Shown: one piece after another, positions 1 through 8,112 of the stretch
How positions within the stretch are numbered: position 1 is the stretch's first letter
How the letters are laid out: every line of letters begins with the position of its first letter
Source of the DNA: GCA-2687025 sp964473525
Lineage (GTDB): Bacteria > Poribacteria > WGA-4E > GCA-2687025
DNA length: 29,654 nt
Reading direction: 5' to 3'
Assembly: GCA_964473525.1 (NCBI GenBank)
Contig: CAYYPK010000066.1
Span: 1-29,654 of the forward strand
Notes under the pieces: model-generated
Told to the model about the DNA's origin: nothing
What the model saw: the letters and a program-made list of their open reading frames with translations, nothing else
The model's database searches: none
Position numbers and translations under genes: made by a program

Positions 1-47
1 TAGCACAAACAACATACGCCGACAGGGCGAACCGGTCATTCCATGGT

Positions 48-121
48 GTCTGAGCATCGCGAAGAATCTCCCGGGCGAGCAACCACGCCGAGATCCTACG
101 GCGCTTCGCTTCTCAGGATGG
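48..121. repeat. degenerate copy of an intergenic inverted-repeat element
   Basis: The block contains GAAGAATCTC at 61-70, then CGAGATCC at 89-96, GCTTCGCT at 103-110 and TCTCAGGATG at 111-120. This is the same order of blocks as in the well-formed inverted repeat at 25175-25280 (GAAGAATCTC, then GAGATTCTTC, then TTCGCTCAGAATGAC). The outer arms are degraded here. The rest of positions 1-257 shows no convincing gene; a possible -10 hexamer TATGAT lies at 212-217, without a good -35. Confidence 0.5.
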
Positions 122-257
122 CAGCGGCAGGATGGCGCGACGGCGCGTTGCCATCGCGTGTAGAGACCACCCGTGGCGCGCGCCGCCGTGCGGGTGGCGG
201 CGCGGCCGGGCTATGATCGGTACGGTGTGACACGTGGCGGAGAGACGGGAGGGCAGC

Positions 258-1024
258 ATGGCGGAGCGAACCAGGCCGGGCATGGGGCTCATACCTGGCA
301 TCATCCGAGAGGAGACGGCGGCCGACTTCTGGGGCGCCATGGACGCCGTCGCGGACATCGGCTACGAAGGGATTGAGGGCGGCGCCAACCTCATTGACGG
401 CGATGTCGCGCGGAACAAGGCGCGACTGGACGGGCTCGGACTGGCGGCGGTCTCAGTGGGCGCGTCCCGACAGCAGCTAGAAGCCGAGCTGGACAGGTTC
501 ATCGACGGCGCCCTGACACTCGACGCATGCCACATCAGCACCTGGTGGGGTCCCTGCGAATCCGCCGAGCAGGTCAAGCGAGACGCCGACTTCTACGAGA
601 CCGTGGGCGAACGGGTCGCCGCCGCCGGTCTCAAGTTCTGCTACCACAACCACGACCATGAGCTGTTGACGCAGTTCGACGGCGTCTCTGGACTCGACAT
701 GCTCATGGCGGCGACCGATCCGCAGCACGTGTACATCGAACTGGACATCGCCTGGGTGGTGTACGGCGGCGAAGACCCCGTCGAGCTGATCCAGAGCCAT
801 CCCGGCCGCTTCCCCGCCCTCCACGTGAAGGACATCGCGGACCTGGGCGAGCGCGCTTCACGTCCGTGGGCACCGGCGTAGTGGATGTGAAGGCGTGCCT
901 CGAGGCAGGCGCCGCCACGGGCGTCGAGTGGTTCGTGGTTGAGCAGGACGCGCCAAACCTGCTCACACCGATGGAGAGCGTCACGGTCAGCTACCTGAAC
1001 CTCAAGGAGATGGGCTTCGCCTGA
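258..1024 (+). CDS. sugar phosphate isomerase/epimerase (xylose isomerase-like TIM barrel), frameshifted near 852-857
   Basis: This is an AP-endonuclease-2/IolE-type TIM-barrel enzyme expected to isomerise or epimerise a sugar or inositol derivative in the cytoplasm; the substrate cannot be read from sequence. The start is the ATG at 258, with GGGAGGG at 247-253 just ahead. Motif Y-H-N-H-D-H-E (residues 129-135) and later E-L-D-I-A-W and L-H-V-K-D carry the usual metal and substrate residues. The reading frame runs into TAG at 879-881 after L-G-E-R-A-S-R. Moving by one base at the GCGCGC run (851-856) restores R-F-T-S-V-G-T-G-V-V-D and W-F-V-V-E-Q-D, ending at TGA 1022-1024 and giving a normal family length of about 254 residues. 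Read unshifted, the protein lacks the last strand and its metal-ligand Glu. This is either a recent dinucleotide expansion or a sequencing error. Confidence 0.85.
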
Positions 1025-1499
1025 CGCAGGACACGCCGCAATGCGAGGCGCGCTCGCGGAATGTCGACCGAGGCGGGTGGCGGCGCTCCGCACGGGCCGT
1101 CGTGCCGACGAGCCGAAGGCGACGGCGTATCTCGCGGCAGTGGTCACCCCTGCTCGGTGTAGCGGCAGACGTGCGGCCCCGACCGGGGCCCTGCCCGGAA
1201 GAGATGCTTCGCCTCGGCTCAGCACGACACGGGAGCGGCCGCCCGCGTGCCACACCAGTCGCCGCCAACTGGCAATGAGCGCACCCCGTGGCCCGAGGAC
1301 AGCCGGCCCCGACGGCGAACCGGGAATACCCAATGGGGTTTGGGTCGACTCGACGCCAGGGCCGGCATACTGTCCCGTAGGGCCTATGTGTAGCCCGACG
1401 GCCAGCGCATCCCAAAGCCGGCGCGGGGTTGGCGAAACCATCGGCTCCCGCGGCCCGATCTTCTAGGGTGAACACCACCCACAAGACGGGAGACCGCGC
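1025..1499. other. gene-poor intergenic stretch
   Basis: There is no convincing coding or RNA gene between the isomerase and the next gene. Reading frames on both strands are open only because of the G+C content, and their translations are rich in Arg, Pro and Ala with no recognisable motif. A short palindrome, GGCCCCG-AC-CGGGGCC, lies at 1175-1190. The stretch could hold remnants of a lost gene or a long leader, but nothing shows which. Confidence 0.5.
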
Positions 1500-2195
1500 A
1501 TGGCGACGGACGGCGCACGCATGGCCCAATGGCGCAACGTAACTTGCCCGGATGCGGCTCCAGACGCCGACATCGCCCGCATCAACAGCATGGAAGACGA
1601 GCTGGGGCCGCTCCCGGACGCGGTCGAGCACGTCCGGGCGCTTATCTCACGGTTCGACTCGCTCTCCCACTACCGCGCGCTCGACAACCTCACGTTCATC
1701 ATCCGCGCGATCGGGTCTAGCGACTATCCTGGCATGCCAGCCGTCGACGTGCTCTGGCGACACGCGCGTATCGACGACGAGAGACGCGGGCAGTTCAAGG
1801 CGTACTACCAGGCTCTGAGGGCGTGGCTCGCTGGGAAGCCGCTGGATCGAGCGGCCGAGGGCGCCGACGAGGCGGACGAGGTGTATGCCGCCCTCGGCGA
1901 ATCAGACCCAGCCAAAGTGTGGCTCGCCGAGTCGCTGGCGAAGACCCTGGCTGAATGCGTTCTGCTTCCCGAGGACGTCATCGCCGAGCACGACGACGAA
2001 GCATACGTGCGAGCCCTTTACGAGGCCGTCCTCCACCGACACCCGTCGCCGGACGATCTGCGATTCCGCGTGGAGGAGTTGGCCAGCGGACGGACGCGAG
2101 ACGAGCTGTTCGCCGATATCCTCAACGCGGCCGAACACACGGAACATGTGCGCGCCCACTTGGCAGGAATCCTCGGACGTTCCGCCGCACGGTAG
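1500..2195 (+). CDS. hypothetical protein with C-terminal DUF4214-like domain
   Basis: The 231-residue protein has no signal peptide or membrane segment. The start ATG at 1500 has GGGAGA at 1488-1493, six bases upstream; a second in-frame ATG at 1521 has no better site. The N-terminal ~150 residues are helical, acidic and unrecognised. The C-terminal ~60 residues carry Y-V-R-A-L-Y-E-A-V-L-H-R, then P-S-P-D-D-L, a short T-R-D-E-L block and I-L-N-A-A-E-H. This is the layout of DUF4214, a helical module often found in exported or glycan-associated proteins. The match is by motif only and the function is unknown. A strong hairpin at 2231-2256 follows the gene, so it is probably transcribed alone. 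Confidence 0.75.
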   Translation: MATDGARMAQWRNVTCPDAAPDADIARINSMEDELGPLPDAVEHVRALISRFDSLSHYRALDNLTFIIRAIGSSDYPGMPAVDVLWRHARIDDERRGQFKAYYQALRAWLAGKPLDRAAEGADEADEVYAALGESDPAKVWLAESLAKTLAECVLLPEDVIAEHDDEAYVRALYEAVLHRHPSPDDLRFRVEELASGRTRDELFADILNAAEHTEHVRAHLAGILGRSAAR

Positions 2196-2230
2196 CGGCG
2201 GGAAGTTAAGGCCATCGCGCGGGACAGCGA

Positions 2231-2256
2231 GAGACCGGCGCCGATGCGCCGGTCTC
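2231..2256 (+). terminator. stem-loop terminator after the DUF4214 gene
   Basis: An 11-bp perfect stem, GAGACCGGCGC (2231-2241) with GCGCCGGTCTC (2246-2256), encloses a 4-base loop 36 bases past the stop codon. There is no T-run after it, so it would be a non-canonical terminator or an RNA 3'-end stabiliser. Confidence 0.6.
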
Positions 2257-2267
2257 GGCGCGTACAC

Positions 2268-2296
2268 TTCCGCCGCCGTTCCGGCCACGCTATAAC
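2268..2296 (+). promoter_or_regulatory. possible promoter of the GH116 gene
   Basis: TATAAC at 2291-2296 is a good -10 match. The hexamer 17 bases upstream, TTCCGC at 2268-2273, is a weak -35. The position, about 55 bases before the GTG start and after the hairpin at 2231-2256, is right for a promoter. Confidence 0.4.
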
Positions 2297-2349
2297 CTCT
2301 ATCGTCGCCCGCGAGAGAGCGCCAGCCACCGAACGCAGGAGGACGCGAC

Positions 2350-4965
2350 GTGAAGGCCGAGAATCCACATATCCCGTATTCGCGCGAGGATCTCCTGAGC
2401 CCTGGTCGCCCCCGCACGTACACCGGGCGTGAGCTGGACAACATCGGCTTTCCGCTCGGAGGCATCGGCACGGGAATGATCTCCCTCGGCGGGTGGGGTC
2501 AGCTGTACGACTTCGAGATATTCAACCGGCCGTCGAAGGGGCTGGCGTTCAACTACACGTTCTTCACGCTGCACGCGCGGCGCGACGGCTCGGAGCCCGT
2601 AACTCGCGTAGTGCAAGGCCCCGTCGGCGGCGCGGACTACACGGGCCGTGGGTCCGGCGTGACCCGCATGGACGGCTCCGGCCTGCCCCACTTCTCCTCG
2701 GTCGAGTTCACCGGGCAGTTCCCGTGTGCGCGGCTGGACTTCTCCGACGACGGCGTGCCGTTGGACGTGTCCATGGAGGCATTCAACCCCTTTATCCCAC
2801 TGAACCCCGACGATTCGGGCCTGCCCGCCGCGCTGTTCACGTTTGTCCTGCGGAATCCCGGCGACGCTCCGGTAGACGTCACGCTGTTCGCAAACCTCGA
2901 GAACAGAGTCGGCCACCCCGACGCTGGCGACGGATGCATCGAGTATTTCGACGACGGCGTAGCCCGTGGTCTGAAGATGAGCAGCTCGAAACACGAGCCG
3001 TCCTCGCCACGCCACGGCACGCTCGCGCTGGCCACATCGCACGAGGAGCTCAACGTACAGACGCATTGGTTCCGCGGGGGTTGGTTCGACGCTCTGCACC
3101 GCTTCTGGGACCAGGCGTGCGAGGGCGAGCTGGAGGAGAACCGCGAGCCAGCGACCGTCGAGAACGGCACCGACGTCGGGTCCATCGGACTGAAGGCGAC
3201 CGTGCACCCGGGCGACACCGTACGCCTGCCCGTGTGGATCGTGTGGCACAACCCCAACCACGAGAAGTACTGGGGCAGCGCCGACGGCGAACGCCCCGTG
3301 TGGCGCAACTACTACGCCACGCAGTTCGAGGACGCCCGGGACGTCGCGCGGTACATCTCCCAGAACTACGGGCGGCTCGAGGGAGACACGCGCAAGTTCG
3401 CGGATGCGTTGTTCTCGTCGACGCTCCCGGCCCCCGTGCTCGACGCCGTCTCGTCACAGATGTCGATCCTGAAGACGACCACCTGCCTGCGCCTGGAGGA
3501 TGGGACGTTCTACGGCTGGGAAGGCTGTAGCCCCGACAGCGGGTGTTGCGAGGGCACCTGCACGCACGTGTGGAACTACGCGCAGGCGCTGCCGTACCTC
3601 TTCCCCAGCCTCGAGCGGACCATCCGCGACAAGGACTACGAGATCAACCTGCACGACGACGGGCACATGACGTTCCGCATGCCGCTGCCGTTGGGCGTGG
3701 TGCCGGACGCGGGATTCCACGCAGCCACGGACGGGCAACTCGGCGGGGTCATGAAGGTCTACCGTGAGTGGCTGAACTGTGGTGACGACGAGTGGCTCAG
3801 GGGTCTGTGGCCGTCCGTGAAGGGCTCGCTAGAGTACGCCTTCAAGTACTGGGATCGCGACCAGGACGGCGTGATGGAGGGGGTACAGCACAACACGTAC
3901 GACATCGAGTTCTACGGCCCCAACACCATGCTGGGTAGCTTCTACCTGGGAGCTCTCCGGGCAGGCGAGGAGATGGCGAAGCACCTCGAGGACAACGAAG
4001 CGGCGGAGCTGTACCGTCGCGTGTTCGAGAGCGGCCGGGAGGGACACGAGCCGCTCTTCAACGGCGAATACTATGTGCAGGATGTGCGCTTGGAAGCGCA
4101 GGAGCAATCATCTCACGGCGCAGACGTCGCCTTCGGCGGACAGTCGCTGGACCCGTTGAACCCTGACTACCCGAAATACCAGTACGGCAAGGGCTGCCTG
4201 TCCGATCAGATGATCGGGCAGTGGTTCGCGCGCATCGTCGGGCTGGGCGACCTGTTCGACGCTGACAACGTGCGTACGACGATGGCGTCCATCTTCCGGC
4301 ACAACTGGCGTGGCGATCTGTCGGACCACGCGAACCCGCAGCGCGTCTACGCCCTCAACGACGAGGCCGGGCTGCTGCTCGCGAGTTGGCCGCACGGGGA
4401 GCGCCCGGCGCTACCGTTCGTGTATTCCGACGAGGTGTGGTGCGGCATCGAGTATCAGGTCGCGAGCCACCTGATCTACGAGGGCATGGTTGAAGAGGGA
4501 CTAGCGATCGTGAAGGGCGTGCGCGACCGCCACACTGGCGAGCGCCGCAACCCTTGGAACGAATTCGAGTGTGGACACCACTATGCCCGCTCCATGGCGT
4601 CGTATTCGGTCCTCCTGGCTCTGGCCGACTTCCGGTACCACGCGCAACGCCAGTCGCTGCACTTCGCGCCGCGCGTACATGAGGACAACTTCGCGTGCCT
4701 CTTCTCCGTGGATGGGGCGTGGGGAATGCTGCGGCAGTATTCTGCGGCGGGCATGCGGCGGGTACTCGTCGAGGTGCTCGGCGGCGCGCTGACGCTGAAG
4801 TCGCTCAGCCTGGGCTTTGCGATCGTCAACCCCCGCGCGCGTCTGGCGGGAACGAACGTGGCGCTGGAGAGGGTGGGTCGCGACTGGGGCACGGACAGCG
4901 TTCGGTTCGACGACCCGATCATCATCGACGCTGGCGAGACGCTCAGCGTCAGCGTCTGGGACTGA
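2350..4965 (+). CDS. GH116-family glycoside hydrolase (GBA2-like beta-glucosidase/glucosylceramidase)
   Basis: The 871-residue protein matches the two-part GH116 architecture: an N-terminal beta-sandwich (about 1-370) opening with G-F-P-L-G-G-I-G-T-G, and a C-terminal (alpha/alpha)6 barrel. In Q-H-N-T-Y-D-I-E-F-Y-G, Glu520 is the expected nucleophile. In L-N-D-E-A-G, Asp671 is the expected acid/base. They are 151 residues apart, close to the 152 I recall for the characterised Thermoanaerobacterium enzyme (E441/D593). N-P-W-N-E-F-E-C-G-H-H-Y-A-R-S-M-A is the barrel signature near the end. The likely activity is retaining beta-glucosidase or beta-xylosidase action on glycosides or glycolipids. 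The start is GTG with AGGAGG at 2337-2342, seven bases upstream. No signal peptide is visible, so it is probably cytoplasmic and acts on imported glycosides. Confidence 0.92.
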   Translation: MKAENPHIPYSREDLLSPGRPRTYTGRELDNIGFPLGGIGTGMISLGGWGQLYDFEIFNRPSKGLAFNYTFFTLHARRDGSEPVTRVVQGPVGGADYTGRGSGVTRMDGSGLPHFSSVEFTGQFPCARLDFSDDGVPLDVSMEAFNPFIPLNPDDSGLPAALFTFVLRNPGDAPVDVTLFANLENRVGHPDAGDGCIEYFDDGVARGLKMSSSKHEPSSPRHGTLALATSHEELNVQTHWFRGGWFDALHRFWDQACEGELEENREPATVENGTDVGSIGLKATVHPGDTVRLPVWIVWHNPNHEKYWGSADGERPVWRNYYATQFEDARDVARYISQNYGRLEGDTRKFADALFSSTLPAPVLDAVSSQMSILKTTTCLRLEDGTFYGWEGCSPDSGCCEGTCTHVWNYAQALPYLFPSLERTIRDKDYEINLHDDGHMTFRMPLPLGVVPDAGFHAATDGQLGGVMKVYREWLNCGDDEWLRGLWPSVKGSLEYAFKYWDRDQDGVMEGVQHNTYDIEFYGPNTMLGSFYLGALRAGEEMAKHLEDNEAAELYRRVFESGREGHEPLFNGEYYVQDVRLEAQEQSSHGADVAFGGQSLDPLNPDYPKYQYGKGCLSDQMIGQWFARIVGLGDLFDADNVRTTMASIFRHNWRGDLSDHANPQRVYALNDEAGLLLASWPHGERPALPFVYSDEVWCGIEYQVASHLIYEGMVEEGLAIVKGVRDRHTGERRNPWNEFECGHHYARSMASYSVLLALADFRYHAQRQSLHFAPRVHEDNFACLFSVDGAWGMLRQYSAAGMRRVLVEVLGGALTLKSLSLGFAIVNPRARLAGTNVALERVGRDWGTDSVRFDDPIIIDAGETLSVSVWD

Positions 4966-4973
4966 TGCAGCAA

Positions 4974-5002
4974 GGTGGGCGGGGCTGTCGCCGCCGCCCA
5001 CC
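4974..5002. terminator. bidirectional stem-loop between convergent genes
   Basis: A 9-bp perfect stem, GGTGGGCGG (4974-4982) with CCGCCCACC (4994-5002), has an 11-base loop and sits between the stops of the GH116 gene and the convergent LamG gene. No clear T-run follows on either strand. Confidence 0.6.
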
Positions 5003-5011
5003 TAGCCGGAG

Positions 5012-5737
5012 TCAGCGCCGCAAGTGGCCCCAGAGCGTCGCCAGCTTGCCGCGCGGTTCGACGGCCAGCACCGCGCCGGACATGTCCGTCTGGATTTCCT
5101 CGACGGTCAGCGCGCGGTCGTAGAGCACGAAGTCGTCCATCGACCCCGCGAAACGGTTGCCGAGTTGTATGGCCACGTCCGTATCCGGCACGACGCCTAC
5201 GGGAGACGGGGCCTCGGCCAGTAGTTCGCCGTCGATGTAGAGGCGTAGGTCCGAGCCGTCGAACACCGCCGCGATGTGGAACCACTCGCCGAGAGGGAAG
5301 TCGTCCGGCTGGGTGATCGCGCGCGACGCTGTCTCCTGAATCCCGAAGTAGATCTTGCCGTCGTTCCACGGCTGCACGAGATAGCTCATCGTCGGCCCCC
5401 AGTCGGTGCCCTTCTGCACCAGCCCCGTGGCCTGCTGCCCCTCCATCCACACCCATATCTCGACGGTCATCTCGTCGAACGCGTCCAACGAGCCGTCGCC
5501 CTCAATGTGGATCTCGTCGGTCGCGGTGACCGCGAGGGCAGAGCCCATCTTCCCGGGGACGACGTCCGCGGCTCCGGTCAGCACGCCGTCGCGACCAGAG
5601 CCCGAGGCGTCCGCGACGATGTCTCCCGATAGGCTGTCCATGGGCAGGTAGACGAGCATGTCCTGGCCGACCGCCAATGCTTGCGATGCCGCCAGCATGG
5701 CCGACAGGCCGACAGCGGCGCCGAGTGATCTCAGCAT
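5012..5737 (-). CDS. secreted LamG (concanavalin A-like) domain protein with KLATxWG tail
   Basis: The 241-residue exported protein starts at ATG 5737 with GGGAGG upstream and has a classic signal peptide (hydrophobic core, then A-L-A around residues 21-23). Residues ~30-215 form a LamG jelly roll: L-P-M-D-S-L-S-G opening, G-R-D-G-V-L-T-G, V-E-I-W-V-W, W-F-H-I-A-A-V-F-D, L-Y-I-D-G-E, and the closing M-D-D-F-V-L-Y-D-R-A-L. The last ~18 residues, V-E-P-R-G-K-L-A-T-L-W-G-H-L-R-R, match the ends of other secreted proteins in this window. LamG domains generally bind glycans or proteins, so a cell-surface or extracellular binding role is inferred. Confidence 0.88.
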   Translation of the reverse strand: MLRSLGAAVGLSAMLAASQALAVGQDMLVYLPMDSLSGDIVADASGSGRDGVLTGAADVVPGKMGSALAVTATDEIHIEGDGSLDAFDEMTVEIWVWMEGQQATGLVQKGTDWGPTMSYLVQPWNDGKIYFGIQETASRAITQPDDFPLGEWFHIAAVFDGSDLRLYIDGELLAEAPSPVGVVPDTDVAIQLGNRFAGSMDDFVLYDRALTVEEIQTDMSGAVLAVEPRGKLATLWGHLRR

Positions 5738-5784
5738 CGGTTCCTCCCGTGTCCGCGCCGAAACTCCACTTCGCGATCACGGGG

Positions 5785-5813
5785 AGAGTAGGTCGGGCGC
5801 ATTGACGCCGCAA
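5785..5813 (-). promoter_or_regulatory. possible promoter of the LamG gene at 5012-5737
   Basis: On the minus strand TTGCGG (5808-5813) and TACTCT (5785-5790) are separated by 17 bases, about 50 bases before the ATG. Each hexamer matches its consensus only partly. Confidence 0.4.
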
Positions 5814-5838
5814 GTCTGGCAGGCGGGCGTACAGCAGA

Positions 5839-5869
5839 ACGGGCGGACCACCATCGGTCGCCCGCCCGT
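5839..5869 (-). terminator. stem-loop after the NTF2-like lipoprotein gene
   Basis: An 8-bp perfect stem, ACGGGCGG (5839-5846) with CCGCCCGT (5862-5869), with a 15-base loop lies 21 bases beyond the stop of the minus-strand lipoprotein gene and before the LamG promoter region. No T-run follows. Confidence 0.45.
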
Positions 5870-5890
5870 CGGGTTCGACGTTCGATGCCG

Positions 5891-6742
5891 CTAGCTGGCC
5901 GGCGTCCAGCTCTCCTGGATGACACGTAGGTCGCCGCCGACACGGACGAACACGAGTGTCTTGGTGCCGGTATCGGTGTAGCTTGGCTTAGCGCGTCTAT
6001 CGCCGGCCCAGGCCGCGAAGTCCTGCTGGAAGCGGGCCACGATGCGGGCCCCGTCGTGCGAAACCTGGACATCGGCTATGGCGACGTCCACCCGCGTGTA
6101 CCGCGCGCGAAGGCGCTCCACACGGCGGCGGAGTTCGTCGAGGCCGAGCCCTTCGTCCGCCTTCGCGCCACTCTTCACGACACTAACGCGCGTTACCGAG
6201 GCCTCGGGGTGGTACCAGTCCATGTATTCGCTCACCAGACCGGTCTGCCACGCCGATCGCCATCCTTTGACAGCGGCGATGACATCTTGCGTCGAGATGG
6301 GCGCCTCTGCGACAGGCGGCGCCGGGCGTTGGGCTATCGCGTCACGCAGGTCTGTCACCTGGGACTCAAAGCTGTCGAAGCGGGCGAGGATCTTCTCCGT
6401 GAGGCTGATCACTCGATCCTCCGCCGCCGTGATGCGCCCCTCAATGGCGCGGAGGTCGGTCTGTAGCGCGGTCTGTCCCGCGTCGAGGCCCTGCACGTCC
6501 GTCACCAGGCCCTCGATGGTCGCCTCAATCCCGTAGTACCGCGCCGCGAGTTTGGCCACCCGTTCGTCTGTCGAGGGGGCCACGACCTCTGCCGCCCGAG
6601 GCGCCGTGGGCGCCTTGGGCGCTTCCGATGCCGCGACATGGCTGGCGGTCACCTCTGGAACGGTCGCGGCGCACCCGGCAACGAGGGCGGCCGTCACACA
6701 CGCCATGGCGTGCGGCGCGAATGCTCTAAGCGTGCTGTTCAT
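5891..6742 (-). CDS. lipoprotein with coiled coil and NTF2-like (Cds6-type) domain
   Basis: I place the start at the ATG at 6742 rather than the upstream one at 6805: this puts a short basic N-terminus directly before the hydrophobic segment and lipobox (L-V-A-G-C, Cys24), and GGGGA lies just upstream. The mature 283-residue protein would be lipidated at Cys24. An Ala/Pro linker is followed by a heptad-rich coiled coil (about residues 55-140) and then an NTF2-like domain (about 165-283). That domain is marked by W-R-S-A-W, Y-M-D-W-Y-H-P, R-F-Q-Q-D-F and a terminal Y-x-D-x-G-x-K-T-L with I-Q-E-S-W. This last pattern resembles the Cds6/SnoaL-like domain often appended to L,D-transpeptidases and other envelope proteins. 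A periplasmic or surface role in envelope organisation is inferred; the ligand is unknown. Confidence 0.8.
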   Translation of the reverse strand: MNSTLRAFAPHAMACVTAALVAGCAATVPEVTASHVAASEAPKAPTAPRAAEVVAPSTDERVAKLAARYYGIEATIEGLVTDVQGLDAGQTALQTDLRAIEGRITAAEDRVISLTEKILARFDSFESQVTDLRDAIAQRPAPPVAEAPISTQDVIAAVKGWRSAWQTGLVSEYMDWYHPEASVTRVSVVKSGAKADEGLGLDELRRRVERLRARYTRVDVAIADVQVSHDGARIVARFQQDFAAWAGDRRAKPSYTDTGTKTLVFVRVGGDLRVIQESWTPAS

Positions 6743-6915
6743 CTGTGATTCCCCGCGGTCAAGGCGAACGCTACTGTTCCCGTCGGTCTGGCTCCGTCTT
6801 CCCATTTACTTCCAAGTGTACGCCAAGATGCGCCATGCAACGTATCGGGCAAAGCCTGATTTTCCCGCCAGCGATTGCGGGTTTCAGCGTGCAGCGGGCG
6901 CCGCGTAGCCTCCGC

Positions 6916-6944
6916 TTGCAGGCGGAGCGCCGCGCGGATATAAC
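6916..6944 (+). promoter_or_regulatory. sigma70-like promoter of the PhyH gene
   Basis: TTGCAG (6916-6921) and TATAAC (6939-6944) have exactly 17 bases between them. They lie 60 bases upstream of the chosen start of the PhyH gene, in the spacer between divergent genes. Confidence 0.6.
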
Positions 6945-7004
6945 GCTGGCTCGGAGGCGTCTCGACAATTCGACACACCACAGCCACCCGCCATGGAGAC
7001 CTGG

Positions 7005-7805
7005 ATGCCCTCCCCTCTGGACGCCTCGCAGCTCGAGCGGTACGAGCGCGACGGCTACTGTATCGCCCGCGACTTCGTCGACCGAACCGCGTTGGGCACG
7101 ATCCGGGCCAGCATTGGCGTCGCCTTGGGTACCGATGACGCAGACGAGCCGTGGCGACGAGACGCCGACCGCAAGGACGGGGCGGAGGTGGACGGCGTGG
7201 GACGCTATCGTAAGGTCGGACAGTACGCGCGACGTGACCCGGCCTTGTGGGACGCGTTCCTGACGCATGAGAACGTCATCGCGGCGAACCGACACTTCTT
7301 GGGCGACGATGTCCGGCTCTGGTGGGACTCCGTGTTCACGAAGCCCGCCAAGGTCGGCGAGGAGACACCGTGGCATCAGGACATCGGGCTGTGGACGTTC
7401 CACCCGCCGCAGAAGAGGAACATCGTCAGGTATGGCGACGCCCTGTCCATCTGGCTCGCCGTCGACGCGTCCACCAAGGCGAACGGGTGCCTGCAGTTCG
7501 TGCCGGGGAGCCACCGCGGCGAGGTCGTCGAGCACATCCAATACGACGACGCCATCCACTGCGAACTGCCGCGCGAGTTGGTAGCGAACATCGACCCTGT
7601 ACACGTGGAGCTTCAGCCGGGCGACGCCGTCATCTGGCACGCCCACGCGTGGCACTACAGCCCGCCGAACCACTCAGATGAGAACCGTTGGGGCATCGCC
7701 TGCGTGACGCTGCCAGAGGAGGCCGCGCGCGCTGCGGATCTCACGGGGTTCCCGCCGCTCATCGTGGCCGGCGAGGCGCAGCCTTTCGGTCCACCGTCCG
7801 CCTGA
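7005..7805 (+). CDS. phytanoyl-CoA dioxygenase (PhyH) family Fe(II)/2-oxoglutarate oxygenase
   Basis: The 266-residue cytoplasmic enzyme has the PhyH double-stranded beta-helix. The iron triad is visible as P-W-H-Q-D (His124, Asp126) and A-W-H-Y-S (His217); Arg228 in D-E-N-R-W-G is placed to bind 2-oxoglutarate. It also has F-V-P-G-S-H-R and L-Q-P-G-D-A-V-I-W. Such enzymes hydroxylate small molecules using O2 and 2-oxoglutarate; the substrate cannot be inferred. I prefer ATG 7005, which has GGAG at 6995-6998 at ideal distance, over ATG 6993, which has no ribosome-binding site. It has its own promoter and is not in an operon with the M56 gene, which has its own upstream operator-like dyad. Confidence 0.9.
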   Translation: MPSPLDASQLERYERDGYCIARDFVDRTALGTIRASIGVALGTDDADEPWRRDADRKDGAEVDGVGRYRKVGQYARRDPALWDAFLTHENVIAANRHFLGDDVRLWWDSVFTKPAKVGEETPWHQDIGLWTFHPPQKRNIVRYGDALSIWLAVDASTKANGCLQFVPGSHRGEVVEHIQYDDAIHCELPRELVANIDPVHVELQPGDAVIWHAHAWHYSPPNHSDENRWGIACVTLPEEAARAADLTGFPPLIVAGEAQPFGPPSA

Positions 7806-7827
7806 CCCACGCGGCCCAGCCCTACAT

Positions 7828-7841
7828 CCTACATTTGTAGG
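7828..7841. promoter_or_regulatory. BlaI/MecI-type operator-like dyad
   Basis: CCTACA-TT-TGTAGG is a perfect 6+6 inverted repeat with a 2-base centre, and it contains TACA-NN-TGTA, the core recognised by BlaI/MecI repressors. A further half site (CCTACAT) sits just upstream at 7821-7827. It lies about 100 bases before the M56 (BlaR1-like) peptidase gene, where such an operator would be expected. A possible -10, TACACT, is at 7864-7869. Confidence 0.55.
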
Positions 7842-7941
7842 CGCGGCCGAAGGCGCTGCGAGGTACACTCCGAAGAGTTGGCGGCGGCCCGTGGTGGGGA
7901 ACCATGGCGCGCGCCACCATGGCCGGGGAGGACCGCGACGC

Positions 7942-8112
7942 GTGGGTATCGAGCGTTTCGACGCGCTGGGCAGATGGCTCGTTAGTGACATAGGCTGGGT
8001 ATCGGCTGAGATCCTCGTGCTTACGGGGATCGTGTATGTCCTGACTAAGTGGGGTCGCGTCCGCGGACACGACGGTGGCTGTGGACGCTGGCGGTCGCCA
8101 AGCCGCTCGTGA
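7942..8112 (+). pseudogene. out-of-frame first transmembrane segment of the M56 peptidase
   Basis: A GTG at 7942 with GGGGAGG at 7924-7930 opens a 56-codon frame encoding a single hydrophobic helix (I-G-W-V-S-A-E-I-L-V-L-T-G-I-V-Y-V-L). This is just what is expected as TM1 of a BlaR1/MecR1-type protein. The frame then loses sense and stops at 8112, while TM2 begins in another frame at 8049. One extra G in the GGGG run at 8051-8054 would give L-T-K-W-G-S-R-P-R-T-R-R-W-L-W and fuse the two. It may be a mutation, a sequencing error or a recoding site. Confidence 0.65.

Noticed and set aside
1175..1190. Palindrome GGCCCCG-AC-CGGGGCC as a terminator
   Set aside because: It is about 150 bases past the isomerase stop, with a 2-base centre and no T-run; chance palindromes of this kind are common in GC-rich DNA.
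1041..1466. Open frame of about 140 codons on the plus strand in the spacer after the isomerase
   Set aside because: Composition is Arg/Pro/Ala-rich as expected for random high-GC sequence, with no ribosome-binding site, motif or family resemblance. Overlapping minus-strand frames are equally open.
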